From: Providencia zhijiangensis
GTDB lineage: Bacteria > Pseudomonadota > Gammaproteobacteria > Enterobacterales > Enterobacteriaceae
DNA: 64,000 nucleotides
Assembly (NCBI RefSeq): GCF_030315915.2
Contig: NZ_CP135990.1
Coordinates: 930,001-994,000, forward strand
Direction: 5' to 3'
This document shows positions 33,288 through 46,020 of the stretch, piece after piece; position 1 is the stretch's first letter, and each line of letters begins with the position of its first letter. Both the position numbers and the translations under genes were made by a program. A model generated the notes under the pieces. That model saw only the letters and a program-made list of their open reading frames with translations, was not told the DNA's origin and ran no database searches.

Positions 33288-34466
33288 TTATTTGCCAGAG
33301 TTATTTTGAATAATCTCAGCAACAATTTTGTCAGCAGGAGACATATCAACCGCTAAAGCGGTTGTGTGATAAGCCGGCGTATCTCGCAGGCCTTTGGATA
33401 ACACTTTGCCATCTTTATTGGCTGTATCCACTTCGACTTCGGTTGAGAGCCCAATACGTAGAGGATATTCATCAAGTTGGGTTTCATCGAGGGCGATTCG
33501 TACCGGAAGGCGTTGCACTACTTTGATCCAGTTACCGCTCGCATTTTGAGCAGGCAATAACGAGAATGCGCTTCCCGTTCCCATATCAAGACCAATCACT
33601 GTGCCGTTGAATACCACATTCTTGCCGTAAAAATCGGTAGTTACTTTGGCGGGTTGACCAATACGCATACTGGCTAATTGCGTCTCTTTAAAGTTGGCAT
33701 CAATCCACATTCCGCTGGATGGCACAATTGCCATTAATGGGGTATTTGGCGTGATTTGTGAACCGACTTGCACACTGCGGCGAGAAACATAACCATCTAC
33801 TGGACTAACAATTTTAGTACGTTGCAGGGCAAGCCACGCATTTCTAACTTGCGTTGCAGCTTGTTCGACAAGTGGTTGTTTTTCTAAAGCCGTATTGAGC
33901 ACGATAGCTTGATTGGCATTGTACTGTTCAATCGCCACATCAAGTGCACCTTTCGCACTAACGACCGCTTCTCTCGCGTGTTGGAGCTCTTCTTTACCGA
34001 TTAAATTGCTGCTACCTAAGACTTCGCGGCGTTTTAAATCATTTTGTAAGCGGGATAGTTCAGAACGTTTAACATCAATATTTGCTTGAAATTGGCGGCT
34101 ATTGATAATGTGCTGTTGGGATTGTCGAACACTGTTAGCAAGTTCAGTTTTGGCTTTTTCTAGGGCGAGTTCGGCATCTCTGGGATCTAACTCCACCAGT
34201 ACCGTTCCACTTTTCACAAAATCGGTATTATCGACATTGACTGTCATGACGCTACCGGATATTTGCGCTTGGATTTGAACTTGATTTCCAGCAACGTAAG
34301 CGTTGTCTGTCGATTCGTAATGGCGTAAGACGAGATACCAGTATGCAGTCCAACCGATGCCAATCGCGATAAAAATAACGGTTAGGAACATTAGGGCATT
34401 TCTGCGCTGTCTTTTTTTGTTTAACGGTGGCGTTTGCGTTTCAGGCAGATCCTCGCGTGCGCTCAT
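33288..34466 (-). CDS. emrA: Multidrug efflux membrane fusion protein EmrA
   Basis: 392-residue HlyD-family periplasmic adaptor. One N-terminal membrane anchor (about 24-46) is followed by a lipoyl/barrel-sandwich half, a long alpha-helical hairpin (about 95-205) and the second half plus beta-barrel with IVSPVDGYVSRRSVQVG. It bridges EmrB and an outer-membrane TolC-type channel. The ATG has GGGGAA 9 bases upstream. Middle gene of emrRAB. Confidence 0.95.
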   Translation of the reverse strand: MSAREDLPETQTPPLNKKRQRRNALMFLTVIFIAIGIGWTAYWYLVLRHYESTDNAYVAGNQVQIQAQISGSVMTVNVDNTDFVKSGTVLVELDPRDAELALEKAKTELANSVRQSQQHIINSRQFQANIDVKRSELSRLQNDLKRREVLGSSNLIGKEELQHAREAVVSAKGALDVAIEQYNANQAIVLNTALEKQPLVEQAATQVRNAWLALQRTKIVSPVDGYVSRRSVQVGSQITPNTPLMAIVPSSGMWIDANFKETQLASMRIGQPAKVTTDFYGKNVVFNGTVIGLDMGTGSAFSLLPAQNASGNWIKVVQRLPVRIALDETQLDEYPLRIGLSTEVEVDTANKDGKVLSKGLRDTPAYHTTALAVDMSPADKIVAEIIQNNSGK

Positions 34467-34688
34467 ACTGGTGGTTCCCCATATTCAATGGATAAAAATA
34501 ACGGCTGTTTCCAGCAGTTAGTGTTAACTACTGGAAACTAAGACGACAAATGACTTCGTTGCTCGATGGGATATCGCAATATATAACTGAAAGGATAATG
34601 AAATATATGTGAGTGAAAAGTTTTTTTTCAGTTTAAGCCACAGAATGCCTCAAAAACATTAAACATGCACTATATGTGGTCAATATTA

Positions 34689-35204
34689 TCAGTCTTTTAT
34701 GCTATCGAGTTTTGCTAATAATTTGCGCATCAGCTTGTCGAGCAGCTGTTTTTCATCAATATCCAATGAAGACCAGATATCGATCAATGCTTTATGTTGT
34801 GGTGGTAATAATCCACTGAGAAACTCAGAGCCTTTTTCAGTTAAGTGCAAATGTAAGCAACGACGGTCGTTATGGCTTTCTTTACGCTCAATCCAACCAT
34901 TTTTTTCTAATTCATCGGCAATACGTGTCGCGTTAGTCCGTGAAGAACCTAATGCTGCACTGAGTTCAGATGGCTGAATGCTATGAGAATCTTTGGTATC
35001 AAGGATCATGAGCGCCATAAATAGCGTTTCATTGACGCCCTGAGCTCTTAGCATATTGTTACGTGATTCCAACAATTTTCCATGAACGTGCATGCATAAG
35101 CGCGTCAATAAAATTTCTTGGTAAGGGATAGTATTTTCCAGTGAAGTTTGTTGCGCGACGCGAGCGTTAAGTAATTCTTCTGTCGGTGTAAATGAACTTT
35201 CCAT
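34689..35204 (-). CDS. emrR: MarR-family transcriptional repressor EmrR (MprA)
   Basis: 171 residues. The winged helix-turn-helix spans about 60-130, with [40 protein letters not shown], here given in part: recognition helix [13 protein letters not shown] and wing [13 protein letters not shown]. Closely follows E. coli EmrR, which represses emrRAB and is relieved by drugs such as CCCP and salicylate. The gap to emrA is 222 bases. It begins the operon; its promoter lies in the long gene-free stretch upstream. Confidence 0.95.
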   Translation of the reverse strand: MESSFTPTEELLNARVAQQTSLENTIPYQEILLTRLCMHVHGKLLESRNNMLRAQGVNETLFMALMILDTKDSHSIQPSELSAALGSSRTNATRIADELEKNGWIERKESHNDRRCLHLHLTEKGSEFLSGLLPPQHKALIDIWSSLDIDEKQLLDKLMRKLLAKLDSIKD

Positions 35205-35863
35205 TATTTGGATACCTTATTAGTTTCAGTTGGTAAGATTTCAACTGTAATCAACCATGTGAATGGTATATTAAAAGATAGAATTAGCAATTATACTTAA
35301 TTAATTTCATCCATTTTATTTTGACAATGATACATCATTCATAAATTTTATGAATGTGTTTTAACGCATTTAGTATAGTTCAATTAACAATCACTGCTTT
35401 CCTACTATCATGTAGGTAAATAGATGAAAATATAATTGCGTTTTATACGACAAATAAAATCATATAAAACAATATATAATCACATCGCATTAACTCAATA
35501 CCATTTTTTTTATTACTCAATAATTACAAGATAGAAGGATCTTTCTGTTTTTTGGGGTAAATACCCTAGAAAGACATCTAGGGTATTGAGTAATACCGAA
35601 TTAATATTTTATGGGTAAGAAGTATACCATTTGATAAAGATATACTTTTTGCTTAACTGTGTCACTTATTAACTTTTTCTAGGTAAATTATACCTTGAAC
35701 CAATTATTTATCATTGTTAGCTATTCAATATGATGATTATTATCACAGTGCCATAATAATAGGCTAAATAATGTGCACATGAAGAATAAATGAAATATTA
35801 AATGAGTATAGAGTTCTATAGCAGCCAAATAGATGTCTGCTATAGATATAAATGAATGAAGTA
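35205..35863. other. Gene-free AT-rich 0.66-kb stretch between emrR and the MFS gene
   Basis: No frame with coding features was found. The part nearest 35205 should hold the emrR promoter and operator. At 35555-35597 there are three overlapping inverted repeats that exclude one another (separate entry). A further inverted repeat, CTATAGCAG (35816-35824) with CTGCTATAG (35837-35845), lies 19 bases after the MFS stop and may act in 3'-end formation, although no T tract follows. Confidence 0.6.
35555..35597. repeat. Three mutually exclusive hairpins in the emrR upstream region
   Basis: GGGTA-AA-TACCC (35555-35566); AATACCCTAGA (35560-35570) with TCTAGGGTATT (35577-35587), an 11-bp perfect stem with a 6-base loop; and GGTATT-GAGT-AATACC (35582-35597). 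Each overlaps the next. No start codon or T tract is adjacent. Confidence 0.7.
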
Positions 35864-37063
35864 TTACTGTTCAGAGGTAATTGTTGGATCGAATCGAGAG
35901 CCGATTGCCCAAATGATTAAACTGATGCCAGTGATAATAACACCTGAAATAGCGACGCCCATCCAGCCTGCATGTTCATAGGCATAACCTGAAAGTAATG
36001 AGCCAAGTGCTCCACCAATAAAATAACTGGTCATATAGCCGGCAGTTAAGCGATTTCGTGCTTCAGGCATAATACGGTAAAGCGTGCTTTGGTTAGTCAC
36101 ATGAACGCCTTGAATGGCCAAATCAAGCACTAAGATACCGATAATAAAAGCGATGAGTGAATATTTTGCCAGACCGATTGGGATCCACGAGAGCAACAAG
36201 AGAATTAGCCCAAGGGTAGTGACTAATTTGCCTTTACCTTTATCCACTAAGCGTCCGGCTTGGGTTGCCATTAATGCGCCTGCTGCGCCAACCAGACCAA
36301 ATAACCCGATAGTGCCCTCCGAATAATTAAAAGGTGGACTAGCTAATAAGAATGCCATCGCCGTCCATAATAGTGCAAAGTTAGCGAAAGTGAGGGCACC
36401 TAGTAGTGCTCGAGTCGCTAAGACTGGTGTAGTAAAAAACAGGCGTCCGATAGAGCCAATAAGTTGAAAATAGTTAAGCTCCGTTTTTTGGTGATAGCGC
36501 GGTAATTTAAGTGCCAAAATTAGGATCAGAAGCATCATTAATCCAAAGGCAACCCAGTAAATTGCTCGCCAACCGCCTATCATTGCCACGCCACCAGAGA
36601 TAGTTCGGGCAAGTAAGATACCAAGAAGTAATCCACTCATAATGGTGCCTACCGCTTTACCTCGCTGGTGAGGTTTTGCAATAGAAGCAGCCATAGGAAC
36701 AAGAACTTGGGCGACAACGGAGAATAACCCTGTGAGGGCGGTACCGAGAAGAATTTGCCAGATATTGTCAGAAAGTGCGGTGATCAATAAACCACTGGCT
36801 GACAATGTTGTCATCACGATGATCAATTTTTTGCGTTCAAAAAGATCACCAAGAGGAACAAGGAAGAGTAACCCAACGGCATAACCTAATTGGGCGGCGG
36901 TCACAATAAAGCCGGCCATGTTGGTTGTTAGGTTGAATTGGAGTGCGATGGTGTCTAACAGGGGTTGTGCGTAATAGTTACTGGCAACGACCAGCCCAGT
37001 GGCGATGGCCATTAAGAGCGTTAAGCCCGCAGTCAGTTCCGCTTTTGGTGTTTTCATGCTCAT
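35864..37063 (-). CDS. ygaY: MFS transporter, YgaY-like (DHA1 group)
   Basis: 399 residues with 12 predicted membrane segments. Motif A-like segments are LGDLFERKKLI (after TM2) and ATQAGRLVDKGKGK (mid-protein). The substrate is unknown. Position between emrR and nrdF parallels ygaY in E. coli K-12, where the gene is a pseudogene; here the frame is intact. The assignment to ygaY rests on family resemblance and context. E. coli neighbours proVWX and ygaZH are absent. Confidence 0.75.
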   Translation of the reverse strand: MSMKTPKAELTAGLTLLMAIATGLVVASNYYAQPLLDTIALQFNLTTNMAGFIVTAAQLGYAVGLLFLVPLGDLFERKKLIIVMTTLSASGLLITALSDNIWQILLGTALTGLFSVVAQVLVPMAASIAKPHQRGKAVGTIMSGLLLGILLARTISGGVAMIGGWRAIYWVAFGLMMLLILILALKLPRYHQKTELNYFQLIGSIGRLFFTTPVLATRALLGALTFANFALLWTAMAFLLASPPFNYSEGTIGLFGLVGAAGALMATQAGRLVDKGKGKLVTTLGLILLLLSWIPIGLAKYSLIAFIIGILVLDLAIQGVHVTNQSTLYRIMPEARNRLTAGYMTSYFIGGALGSLLSGYAYEHAGWMGVAISGVIITGISLIIWAIGSRFDPTITSEQ

Positions 37064-37207
37064 TATGCTTCGGATATGAATGTTATTTTATGATCTTGTG
37101 GGTAGGCATTAAGCCTATCCCACTATGACCGTTTATAGTATTAATGATTTAAGTGATTTTATTATTTTTTTCAAAAGATTGATGCGAGATATTTTTGTTG
37201 ATGTTAT

Positions 37208-40329
<3,122 letters not shown>

Positions 40330-40337
<8 letters not shown>

Positions 40338-40758
40338 TGATCTGCTCCTTTGTGTGAGCCCAGAATGTTTTTAATCCTTGTTTTACAGATTGCACATCGC
40401 GATCCGTGCCTAATAATTCAAATCGGTAGAGGAAGGGGATTGCGCATTTTTGAGCGACAATGTTGCCGGCAATAGCATAAGCCTCTCCAAAGTTAGTATT
40501 ACCCGCGGCGATGACGCCGCGAATTAACGCACGGTTTGCTGCGATATTAAGAAAGTGCACCACTTCTTTAGGTACAGCTCCATGAGCAGTTCCACCACCA
40601 TAAGTCGGCAGCAACAGCACATAGGGCTGTGAGGCGAGAAGCGCATTATCAGGTAGATGACCTATGGGAATGCGAGTGGCAGGCAATTGCAATTTTTCGA
40701 CGAATCGATGGCAATTACCCGAGCGACTCGAGAAATAAATTAGCGGCTGAGTGGTCAT
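40330..40758 (-). CDS. nrdI: Flavodoxin-like NrdI
   Basis: 142 residues, FMN protein that helps load the Mn2-tyrosyl radical cofactor of NrdF. The start [18 protein letters not shown] is the phosphate-binding loop of the family, and [19 protein letters not shown] and [13 protein letters not shown] follow. Located between nrdH and nrdE and overlapping nrdE. Confidence 0.95.
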
Positions 40759-40769
40759 TTCAAACTCTC

Positions 40770-40997
40770 TTACTCAATCAGTGCATTGATTTTATCGGGG
40801 CGGAAGCCTGACCAATGCTGCTCCCCAACAATGACGACGGGAAGCTGCTGATAACCTAGTTTTCTTATGAACTCAATGGCTTGGTTATCTTCAGAAAGGT
40901 CGATAATGGTGTACGGTAATTGCTTGCGCTCAAACGCTTGGTAGGTGGCATTACACTGGACGCAGTTGGGTTTACTATAAATGGTAATCTCAGTCAT
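40770..40997 (-). CDS. nrdH: Glutaredoxin-like electron donor NrdH
   Basis: 75 residues, thioredoxin fold, donating electrons to NrdE. Redox motif CVQC at about residues 12-15 and the NrdH signature [10 protein letters not shown] near the end. The ATG at 40997 follows AAGGTG by 6-7 bases; a GTG three codons upstream is part of that binding site and is less likely. First gene of nrdHIEF. Confidence 0.95.
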   Translation of the reverse strand: MTEITIYSKPNCVQCNATYQAFERKQLPYTIIDLSEDNQAIEFIRKLGYQQLPVVIVGEQHWSGFRPDKINALIE

Positions 40998-41062
40998 TTT
41001 TTTCACCTTAACATTTTCAGAACGTGGTAGTTACGTAATGGTGGTGTGTCGAAGATGACTGG

Positions 41063-41109
41063 ATCCTATATATAGATAAAAAATATTTCAACCATACAAT
41101 ATATAGTGA
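41063..41109 (-). promoter_or_regulatory. Pair of NrdR boxes upstream of nrdH
   Basis: ATCCTATATATAGATA (41063-41078) and ATACAATATATAGTGA (41094-41109) resemble the NrdR box (ACA-C-TATATAT-G-TGT type). Their starts are 31 bases apart, the three-turn spacing typical of tandem NrdR boxes. NrdR is the dATP/ATP-sensing repressor of nrd operons. They lie 66-112 bases before nrdH. Confidence 0.75.
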
Positions 41110-41118
41110 TTTCTTTGT

Positions 41119-41137
41119 TTGAATGATAATCATTCGA
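41119..41137. promoter_or_regulatory. Fur box upstream of nrdH
   Basis: The central 13 bases AATGATAATCATT match the Fur consensus GATAATGATAATCATTATC exactly; the outer three on each side differ. It fits iron-starvation induction of the class Ib enzyme, as in E. coli. Confidence 0.75.
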
Positions 41138-41294
41138 ATTATTGTCTATGCTGTTATTAACATTGGAAATAAAAAAATTCAGGGGGAGATGATTCAGTTA
41201 GCTACACTGAGAAAAAATATCATTGCAAAGTAGAAATAATTTACCTTATAACTGTATATACAATCAGGTAAATGAATCCTTTTGAGGAGATGTT

Positions 41295-41753
41295 ATGTAC
41301 CATCAATATTTAGTAGCCCCAGAAAACTTTCCGAAACCGTGGATCCATATTACGGCTGATGATGAAGGTGTGACGAGTATCTATTTTGTTGATGAAAAAA
41401 CGGAGAAGGAGTTGAAAAACGAATTCTCAAAGCAGTGTGCGAAAGAACTAAAAGAATATTTTAATCATAAGCGGAAAGTATTTTCGGTTAAATTGAATCC
41501 ACAAGGTACTGAATTTCAGAAAAAAGTCTGGAAGCATTTGTGCGAAATTCCTTATGGTGAGCGCTGGAGTTATAAAGATCTCGCCTTAAAACTGGGCTCG
41601 GTTAACTATTGTCGAGCAGTCGGTATGGCCAATTCTCGTAATCCTATATCTTTGATTGTGCCTTGCCATCGTGTTTTAGGACATGACGGAAAGCTGGTGG
41701 GGTATACGGGAGGATTGGATATTAAAGATTGGTTACTTATTCATGAGAAGTAA
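41295..41753 (+). CDS. ogt: Methylated-DNA--protein-cysteine methyltransferase
   Basis: 152 residues. Transfers alkyl groups from O6-alkylguanine or O4-alkylthymine to its own cysteine in a one-off reaction. The active site PCHRV (Cys about 126) and the helix-turn-helix with RAVGMANSRNP are present, followed by YTGGLDIKDWLL. Ogt and the Ada C-terminal domain are similar, so the symbol is by overall resemblance and lack of the Ada activator domain. Good GAGGAG binding site upstream. Single gene. Confidence 0.9.
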   Translation: MYHQYLVAPENFPKPWIHITADDEGVTSIYFVDEKTEKELKNEFSKQCAKELKEYFNHKRKVFSVKLNPQGTEFQKKVWKHLCEIPYGERWSYKDLALKLGSVNYCRAVGMANSRNPISLIVPCHRVLGHDGKLVGYTGGLDIKDWLLIHEK

Positions 41754-41969
41754 ACGCTAAAAAATTAACCATGAGTAATACTTACCTTTGCATTAATTAC
41801 TATTATTAAGAATTATCCCCGTTTTCTGGGCGAAAGAGGTGGATAAATAATATTTTTTTATCATTTAAATCAATTTTCGTGATCTAGGTTGTAGACAAGC
41901 CAGTTATATATTTGATGTACTGAGCTTGATACAGATGGTGTGTCTATTTTATTTTAAAGGTAATATTTG

Positions 41970-42179
41970 ATGTCTAAAGTTAAAGGTAACGTTAAGTGGT
42001 TCAATGAGTCCAAAGGTTTTGGTTTTATCACTCCAGAAGATGGTAGCAAAGATGTTTTTGTTCACTTCTCTGCGATTTCTGGCGACGGTTTCAAAACCTT
42101 AGCAGAAGGCCAAAAAGTTGAATTTGAAATCACTGAAGGCGCGAAAGGTCCATCAGCTGCTAACGTTGTCTCTTTGTAA
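41970..42179 (+). CDS. cspE: Cold-shock-family nucleic-acid chaperone CspE
   Basis: 69 residues, one S1-like cold-shock domain. RNP1 KGFGFITP and RNP2 DVFVHFSAI are intact; [20 protein letters not shown] and the end AANVVSL place it with CspE/CspC. The ATG at 41970 is used rather than the TTG one codon before; AAAGG lies 9-13 bases upstream. CspE melts RNA hairpins and acts as an antiterminator. In E. coli cspE (with crcB between) is close to the lip genes, as here. Confidence 0.95.
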   Translation: MSKVKGNVKWFNESKGFGFITPEDGSKDVFVHFSAISGDGFKTLAEGQKVEFEITEGAKGPSAANVVSL

Positions 42180-42206
42180 TTAAATACTTAGAAACGAACA
42201 GCACTG

Positions 42207-42240
42207 AACTCGCACTAGCTTTGCTAGCGCGAGTTTTTTT
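42207..42240 (+). terminator. Terminator after cspE
   Basis: AACTCGC-A-CTAGC, TTT loop, GCTAG-C-GCGAGTT followed by T7. One internal mismatch. Confidence 0.9.
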
Positions 42241-42292
42241 ATGGTTAAAATTGACCTAATGATATTTTTTATTGGTGATAAATTAGGTAACT

Positions 42293-42340
42293 AATAAAAA
42301 ACCCCAATGTGTAGTAATTCACAATTGGGGTTTCTTTTAA
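42293..42340 (-). terminator. Terminator after lipA
   Basis: On the minus strand AAACCCCAATTGTG pairs with CACATTGGGGTTT (one bulge), followed by TTTATT. It lies about 30 bases past the lipA stop. Confidence 0.85.
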
Positions 42341-42366
42341 TCACTATTTTGACGAAAAGATTAATA

Positions 42367-43332
42367 TTATTTAACTTCTTCGCCTTTTGCTTGTAGATCG
42401 GCATGATAGGAAGAGCGCACAAACGGGCCACAGGCTGCGTGAGTGAAGCCCATATCCATCGCTGCCTCTTTCATTTCATCGAACTCAGCAGGGCTTACAT
42501 AGCGTTTAACGGGTAAATGGTGACGGCTTGGCTGCAAGTATTGCCCCAACGTTAACATAGTTACGCCATGACGACGCAGATCACGCATCACTTCAATGAT
42601 CTCTTCATTGGTTTCCCCTAAGCCCACCATTAGGCCGGATTTTGTTGGGATTTCAGGGTGCGCTTCTTTGAATTTTTCCAATAATTTCAGAGACCATTCG
42701 TAGTTAGCTCCAGGGCGAACTTGGCGGTAAATACGCGGTACGTTTTCAAGGTTGTGGTTAAACACATCCGGTGGTGTCGCGGTGAGAATTTCTAATGCGC
42801 GATCCATACGTCCTCGGAAGTCAGGGACGAGAGTTTCAATTTTAATGGTCGGGCTTTTTTCTCGAATGGCACTGATACAGTCAGCGAAGTGCTGAGCACC
42901 GCCATCACGTAAATCATCACGGTCAACGGAGGTAATAACCACATATCGCAGTGCCATATCTTTGATGGTTTGCGCTAATTTTACTGGTTCATTCGCATCA
43001 GGGGCATTTGGTCGACCATGGGCAACGTCACAGAATGGGCAACGGCGAGTACAGATCGCACCTAAGATCATAAAGGTGGCGGTTCCGTGGTTAAAACATT
43101 CAGAGAGGTTAGGGCAGGAAGCTTCTTCGCAGACTGAGTGCAGGCCATTTTTACGCATTGCGGCTTTAATGCCTTGAATTCGCGTAGAATCAGCTGGCAA
43201 TCTGATTTTCATCCAGTCAGGTTTACGTAGAATTTCTTCACGTTCCGTCACCACGTTTTTAACAGGGATCAGTGCCATTTTATCGGCGTCACGGTATTTA
43301 ATTCCACGCTCGATCTGAATTGGTTTACTCAT
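42367..43332 (-). CDS. lipA: Lipoyl synthase LipA
   Basis: 321-residue radical SAM enzyme that inserts two sulfurs into octanoyl groups on lipoyl domains. Radical SAM motif CTRRCPFC (CxxxCxxC), auxiliary cluster motif [12 protein letters not shown] (CxxxxCxxxxxC) and the C-terminal RSSYHA serine motif are all seen. Downstream of lipB by 70 bases, as in E. coli. Confidence 0.97.
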   Translation of the reverse strand: MSKPIQIERGIKYRDADKMALIPVKNVVTEREEILRKPDWMKIRLPADSTRIQGIKAAMRKNGLHSVCEEASCPNLSECFNHGTATFMILGAICTRRCPFCDVAHGRPNAPDANEPVKLAQTIKDMALRYVVITSVDRDDLRDGGAQHFADCISAIREKSPTIKIETLVPDFRGRMDRALEILTATPPDVFNHNLENVPRIYRQVRPGANYEWSLKLLEKFKEAHPEIPTKSGLMVGLGETNEEIIEVMRDLRRHGVTMLTLGQYLQPSRHHLPVKRYVSPAEFDEMKEAAMDMGFTHAACGPFVRSSYHADLQAKGEEVK

Positions 43333-43402
43333 AATGTGCCGGTTCCAGTTATCTGTTTGCCATTAAAATTTTTTTGAAAAATGTTAAAAAATTATAGCAT
43401 TA

Positions 43403-44032
43403 TTATTGAACAATATGAAATCCAAGTGTGTCACAGAACTGACTAATAAGCACTGGCTGAACATCGTTTAATGTAATGTTTGGCGACAGTGCTCTCACTT
43501 GTGTCATTTTCAATTCACTATAACCACAAGGGTTAATGCGATTAAAAGGCTCGAGATCCATATCCACATTCAGCGCCAATCCATGGAATGAACAACCTTT
43601 TCGAATACGTAAGCCAAGGGAGCAAATTTTGTCTCCGTTGACATAAACGCCGGGTGCATCAGGGCGCGGATACGCACTAATATTAAAATGGGCGAGGGTA
43701 TTGACCACGCAATTTTCTAGGGCGCTAACAAGCTCACGGACACCAATGTGGCTACGTTTTAGATCTATCATCACATACATGACTTGCTGACCGGGACCAT
43801 GGTAAGTCACTTGTCCACCGCGATCACTTTGGATCACGGGGATATTGCCTGGCGCGAGAAGGTGTTCGGCTTTGCCAGCTTGCCCTTGGGTAAATACAGA
43901 AGGGTGCTGAACCAGCCAAATTTCGTCGCAGGTATCAGGGGTGCGGGATTCAGTAAATTGGTGCATTGCCTCAGATGTGCTCTCGTAGGGAGCCAGACCT
44001 AAGTCGCGGATGATGATGCTATTCTTCGACAA
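43403..44032 (-). CDS. lipB: Octanoyl-[ACP]:protein octanoyltransferase LipB
   Basis: 209 residues. Transfers octanoate from acyl carrier protein to lipoyl domains. [18 protein letters not shown] and ADAPGVYV-type segment, plus [19 protein letters not shown] with the catalytic Cys/Lys region (CSLGLR, the Lys is in GDKICSLG). Starts at TTG (44032) with GGA 9 bases upstream; no in-frame ATG lies nearer than residue 23. The E. coli gene is also reported to start with TTG. Same strand as lipA. Confidence 0.94.
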   Translation of the reverse strand: MSKNSIIIRDLGLAPYESTSEAMHQFTESRTPDTCDEIWLVQHPSVFTQGQAGKAEHLLAPGNIPVIQSDRGGQVTYHGPGQQVMYVMIDLKRSHIGVRELVSALENCVVNTLAHFNISAYPRPDAPGVYVNGDKICSLGLRIRKGCSFHGLALNVDMDLEPFNRINPCGYSELKMTQVRALSPNITLNDVQPVLISQFCDTLGFHIVQ

Positions 44033-44146
44033 AATTCGGTGTCCACAGGCTGTAAAGATGAATGGCAGTATAACGCTGTGAACGCGTTACCACCAGTTTG
44101 TCTTGTTATTAACTTGTTATTTTTTAGCTGATATTACGGATAATAA

Positions 44147-44171
44147 AAAACCGAGCCGGTGGCTCGGTTTT
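44147..44171. terminator. Terminator between ybeD and lipB
   Basis: AAAACCGAGCC, GGT loop, GGCTCGGTTTT, with TTTTTT after the stem on the minus strand. Ends ybeD. Confidence 0.9.
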
Positions 44172-44182
44172 CTTGTTGCTAA

Positions 44183-44446
44183 TTACAGCACAACTTTCAC
44201 TAACTCTAATGCGCCTAACTCAGTGTAGAGCGTTTCAACTTGCTCAATATGAGTCGCGTTAATCGTAATAGAGACAGAATGGTAGTTGCCTTTGCTGCTC
44301 GGTTTAACGTCTGGTGCATAATCACCTGGAGCATGGCGTTGAACCACTTCAATGACTTGGTCAACTAATTCTGGCTGCGCTAGGCCCATCACTTTGTAGG
44401 TCAATGGACATGGGAACTCAAGCAGTTCACCTAATTTCGTTTTCAT
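44183..44446 (-). CDS. ybeD: DUF493 protein YbeD
   Basis: 87 residues, ferredoxin-like ACT-type fold in the known family structure; function unresolved. [19 protein letters not shown] and [11 protein letters not shown] match E. coli YbeD. The ATG at 44446 has GGAGT 4 bases upstream; the GTG at 44452 lies within that region. Lies between dacA and lipB, a conserved order. Confidence 0.94.
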   Translation of the reverse strand: MKTKLGELLEFPCPLTYKVMGLAQPELVDQVIEVVQRHAPGDYAPDVKPSSKGNYHSVSITINATHIEQVETLYTELGALELVKVVL

Positions 44447-44599
44447 GGGCACTCCTAAAAATATTGATTAGCGCCTGCATAAAAATTGGCTGGAAGAAAA
44501 TAGATTTCGCCAGCCAACTCATTCCCCATCAGGGTTTGTATTTCACTACAGGCTTTCAGATACAAACTATATGGGGTTAACTGATTTCAATTTCAAGTA

Positions 44600-45829
44600 T
44601 TAACCAAACCAACGATGGAATAATAGTTTGATGTAGTCGATTAAACGGCTGAAGAAACCGCCTTCTTCAACATCTTTTAATACCGCTAAAGGACGCTGTT
44701 CGATGGTTTTACCGTCTAATTGGAAGCTAATCGTTCCCACTTGCTGGCCTTTTTTCAGTGGCGCTTCGATTTCAGTGGTGGTTAATTCGTAGCTTGCTTT
44801 TAAGTCTTTTAAACGACCGCGAGGGATCGTGAGGTACAGGTCTTCAACCACACCTAGTTTAATTTCGCTGTCATCGCCAAACCAAACTGGGGCAGTGGCA
44901 AATTCGACGCCAGCTTGCAGTGGTTTCACTGTTTCATAGAAGCGGAAGCCGTAAGTCAGTAATTTTTTGCTTTCTGCATCACGACCTTTGCTGCTCTTTC
45001 CACCCATAACGACTGAAATCAGACGCATATCGCCATCTTTTGCGGAGGCAACTAAGTTATAACCTGCTGCATCAGTGTGACCTGTTTTGATCCCATCAAC
45101 CGCAAGGCTCTTATCCCATAACAGACCATTACGGTTAGTTTGACGGATATTGTTAAACGTGAATTCTTTTTCTTTATAAATTTCGTACTCTTCCGGCACA
45201 TCACGGATCAGCGCTTGGCCAATCAACGCCATATCACGAGCAGAGCTGTATTGACCCGCTGCATCGAGGCCATGAACGGTTTGGAAGTGCGTATTTTGCA
45301 GGCCCAGTTTATTCACGTAGGTGTTCATCAAGTTAACAAAGTTAGCTTGGTCCCCCGCGACATAGTCAGCCATAGCAACACAGGCATCATTACCGGATTG
45401 TAAGTTAATACCACGGGTTAGCTGAGAGACACTCACGCGATCCCCAGGCTTTAAGAACATTAATGAAGAGCCTTTGAAAATTGGGTTGCCTGTCGCCCAT
45501 GCATCATCACCCACGGTGACCATGTCATTCGCGCCAATTTTACCTGATTTAATGGCTTGGCCGATGACATAGCTCGTCATCATTTTGGTCAAGCTAGCAG
45601 GGTCGCGGCGCTGATCTGCATTACTTTCGGCAAGCACTTTACCTGAATTGTAATCAATCAAGATATACGCTTCAGCATCGATAGCTGGAGCCGCAGGAAC
45701 TGAAGTATTTGGAAACGCTTCATTCGCATTTGCAAAAGTGACAGTAGAAACGATCAGTGCAGAAGCCAGCGCAGTCTGACGCACGATTTGTGGCAGAAAG
45801 ACATTGCGTGATGAGGAGACATTTTTCAT
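44600..45829 (-). CDS. dacA: D-alanyl-D-alanine carboxypeptidase PBP5 (DacA)
   Basis: Removes the terminal D-Ala of muropeptides in the periplasm. 409 residues: signal peptide (1-35, ending ANA), penicillin-binding motifs SLTK (about 79-82), SGN (about 145-147) and KTG (about 248-250), a beta-rich domain, and a C-terminal amphipathic membrane anchor [18 protein letters not shown]. Last gene of the mrdA-mrdB-rlpA-dacA group, reading in the same direction. Confidence 0.96.
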   Translation of the reverse strand: MKNVSSSRNVFLPQIVRQTALASALIVSTVTFANANEAFPNTSVPAAPAIDAEAYILIDYNSGKVLAESNADQRRDPASLTKMMTSYVIGQAIKSGKIGANDMVTVGDDAWATGNPIFKGSSLMFLKPGDRVSVSQLTRGINLQSGNDACVAMADYVAGDQANFVNLMNTYVNKLGLQNTHFQTVHGLDAAGQYSSARDMALIGQALIRDVPEEYEIYKEKEFTFNNIRQTNRNGLLWDKSLAVDGIKTGHTDAAGYNLVASAKDGDMRLISVVMGGKSSKGRDAESKKLLTYGFRFYETVKPLQAGVEFATAPVWFGDDSEIKLGVVEDLYLTIPRGRLKDLKASYELTTTEIEAPLKKGQQVGTISFQLDGKTIEQRPLAVLKDVEEGGFFSRLIDYIKLLFHRWFG

Positions 45830-45960
45830 GGTTGTATCATTACATCCAACATTCGGTTAACACAAGAAAGCGCAGTTTAGCAAAAGTTCGAAGGCAGATA
45901 AAAGAAGCTCTTGCGCTGTGCAGATAAATTTACGTTAGTTTATACCCGTTGTACTTTAAG

Positions 45961-45994
45961 TTGCAGGGGGAGCTATCAATAATTTCCCCCAGCA
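45961..45994. repeat. Inverted repeat between rlpA and dacA
   Basis: TTGCAGGGGGA (45961-45971) and TTCCCCCAGCAA (about 45983-45994) pair around an AT loop. No T tract follows on the minus strand, so it may attenuate or stabilise rather than terminate. Confidence 0.5.
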
Positions 45995-46020
45995 ACGTAA
46001 ATTATTCGGTCATTGAGTGA

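Noticed and set aside
35555-35597. Riboswitch of known class
   Set aside because: No recognisable aptamer core and no adjacent downstream gene on the plus strand; emrR is over 350 bases away on the minus strand.
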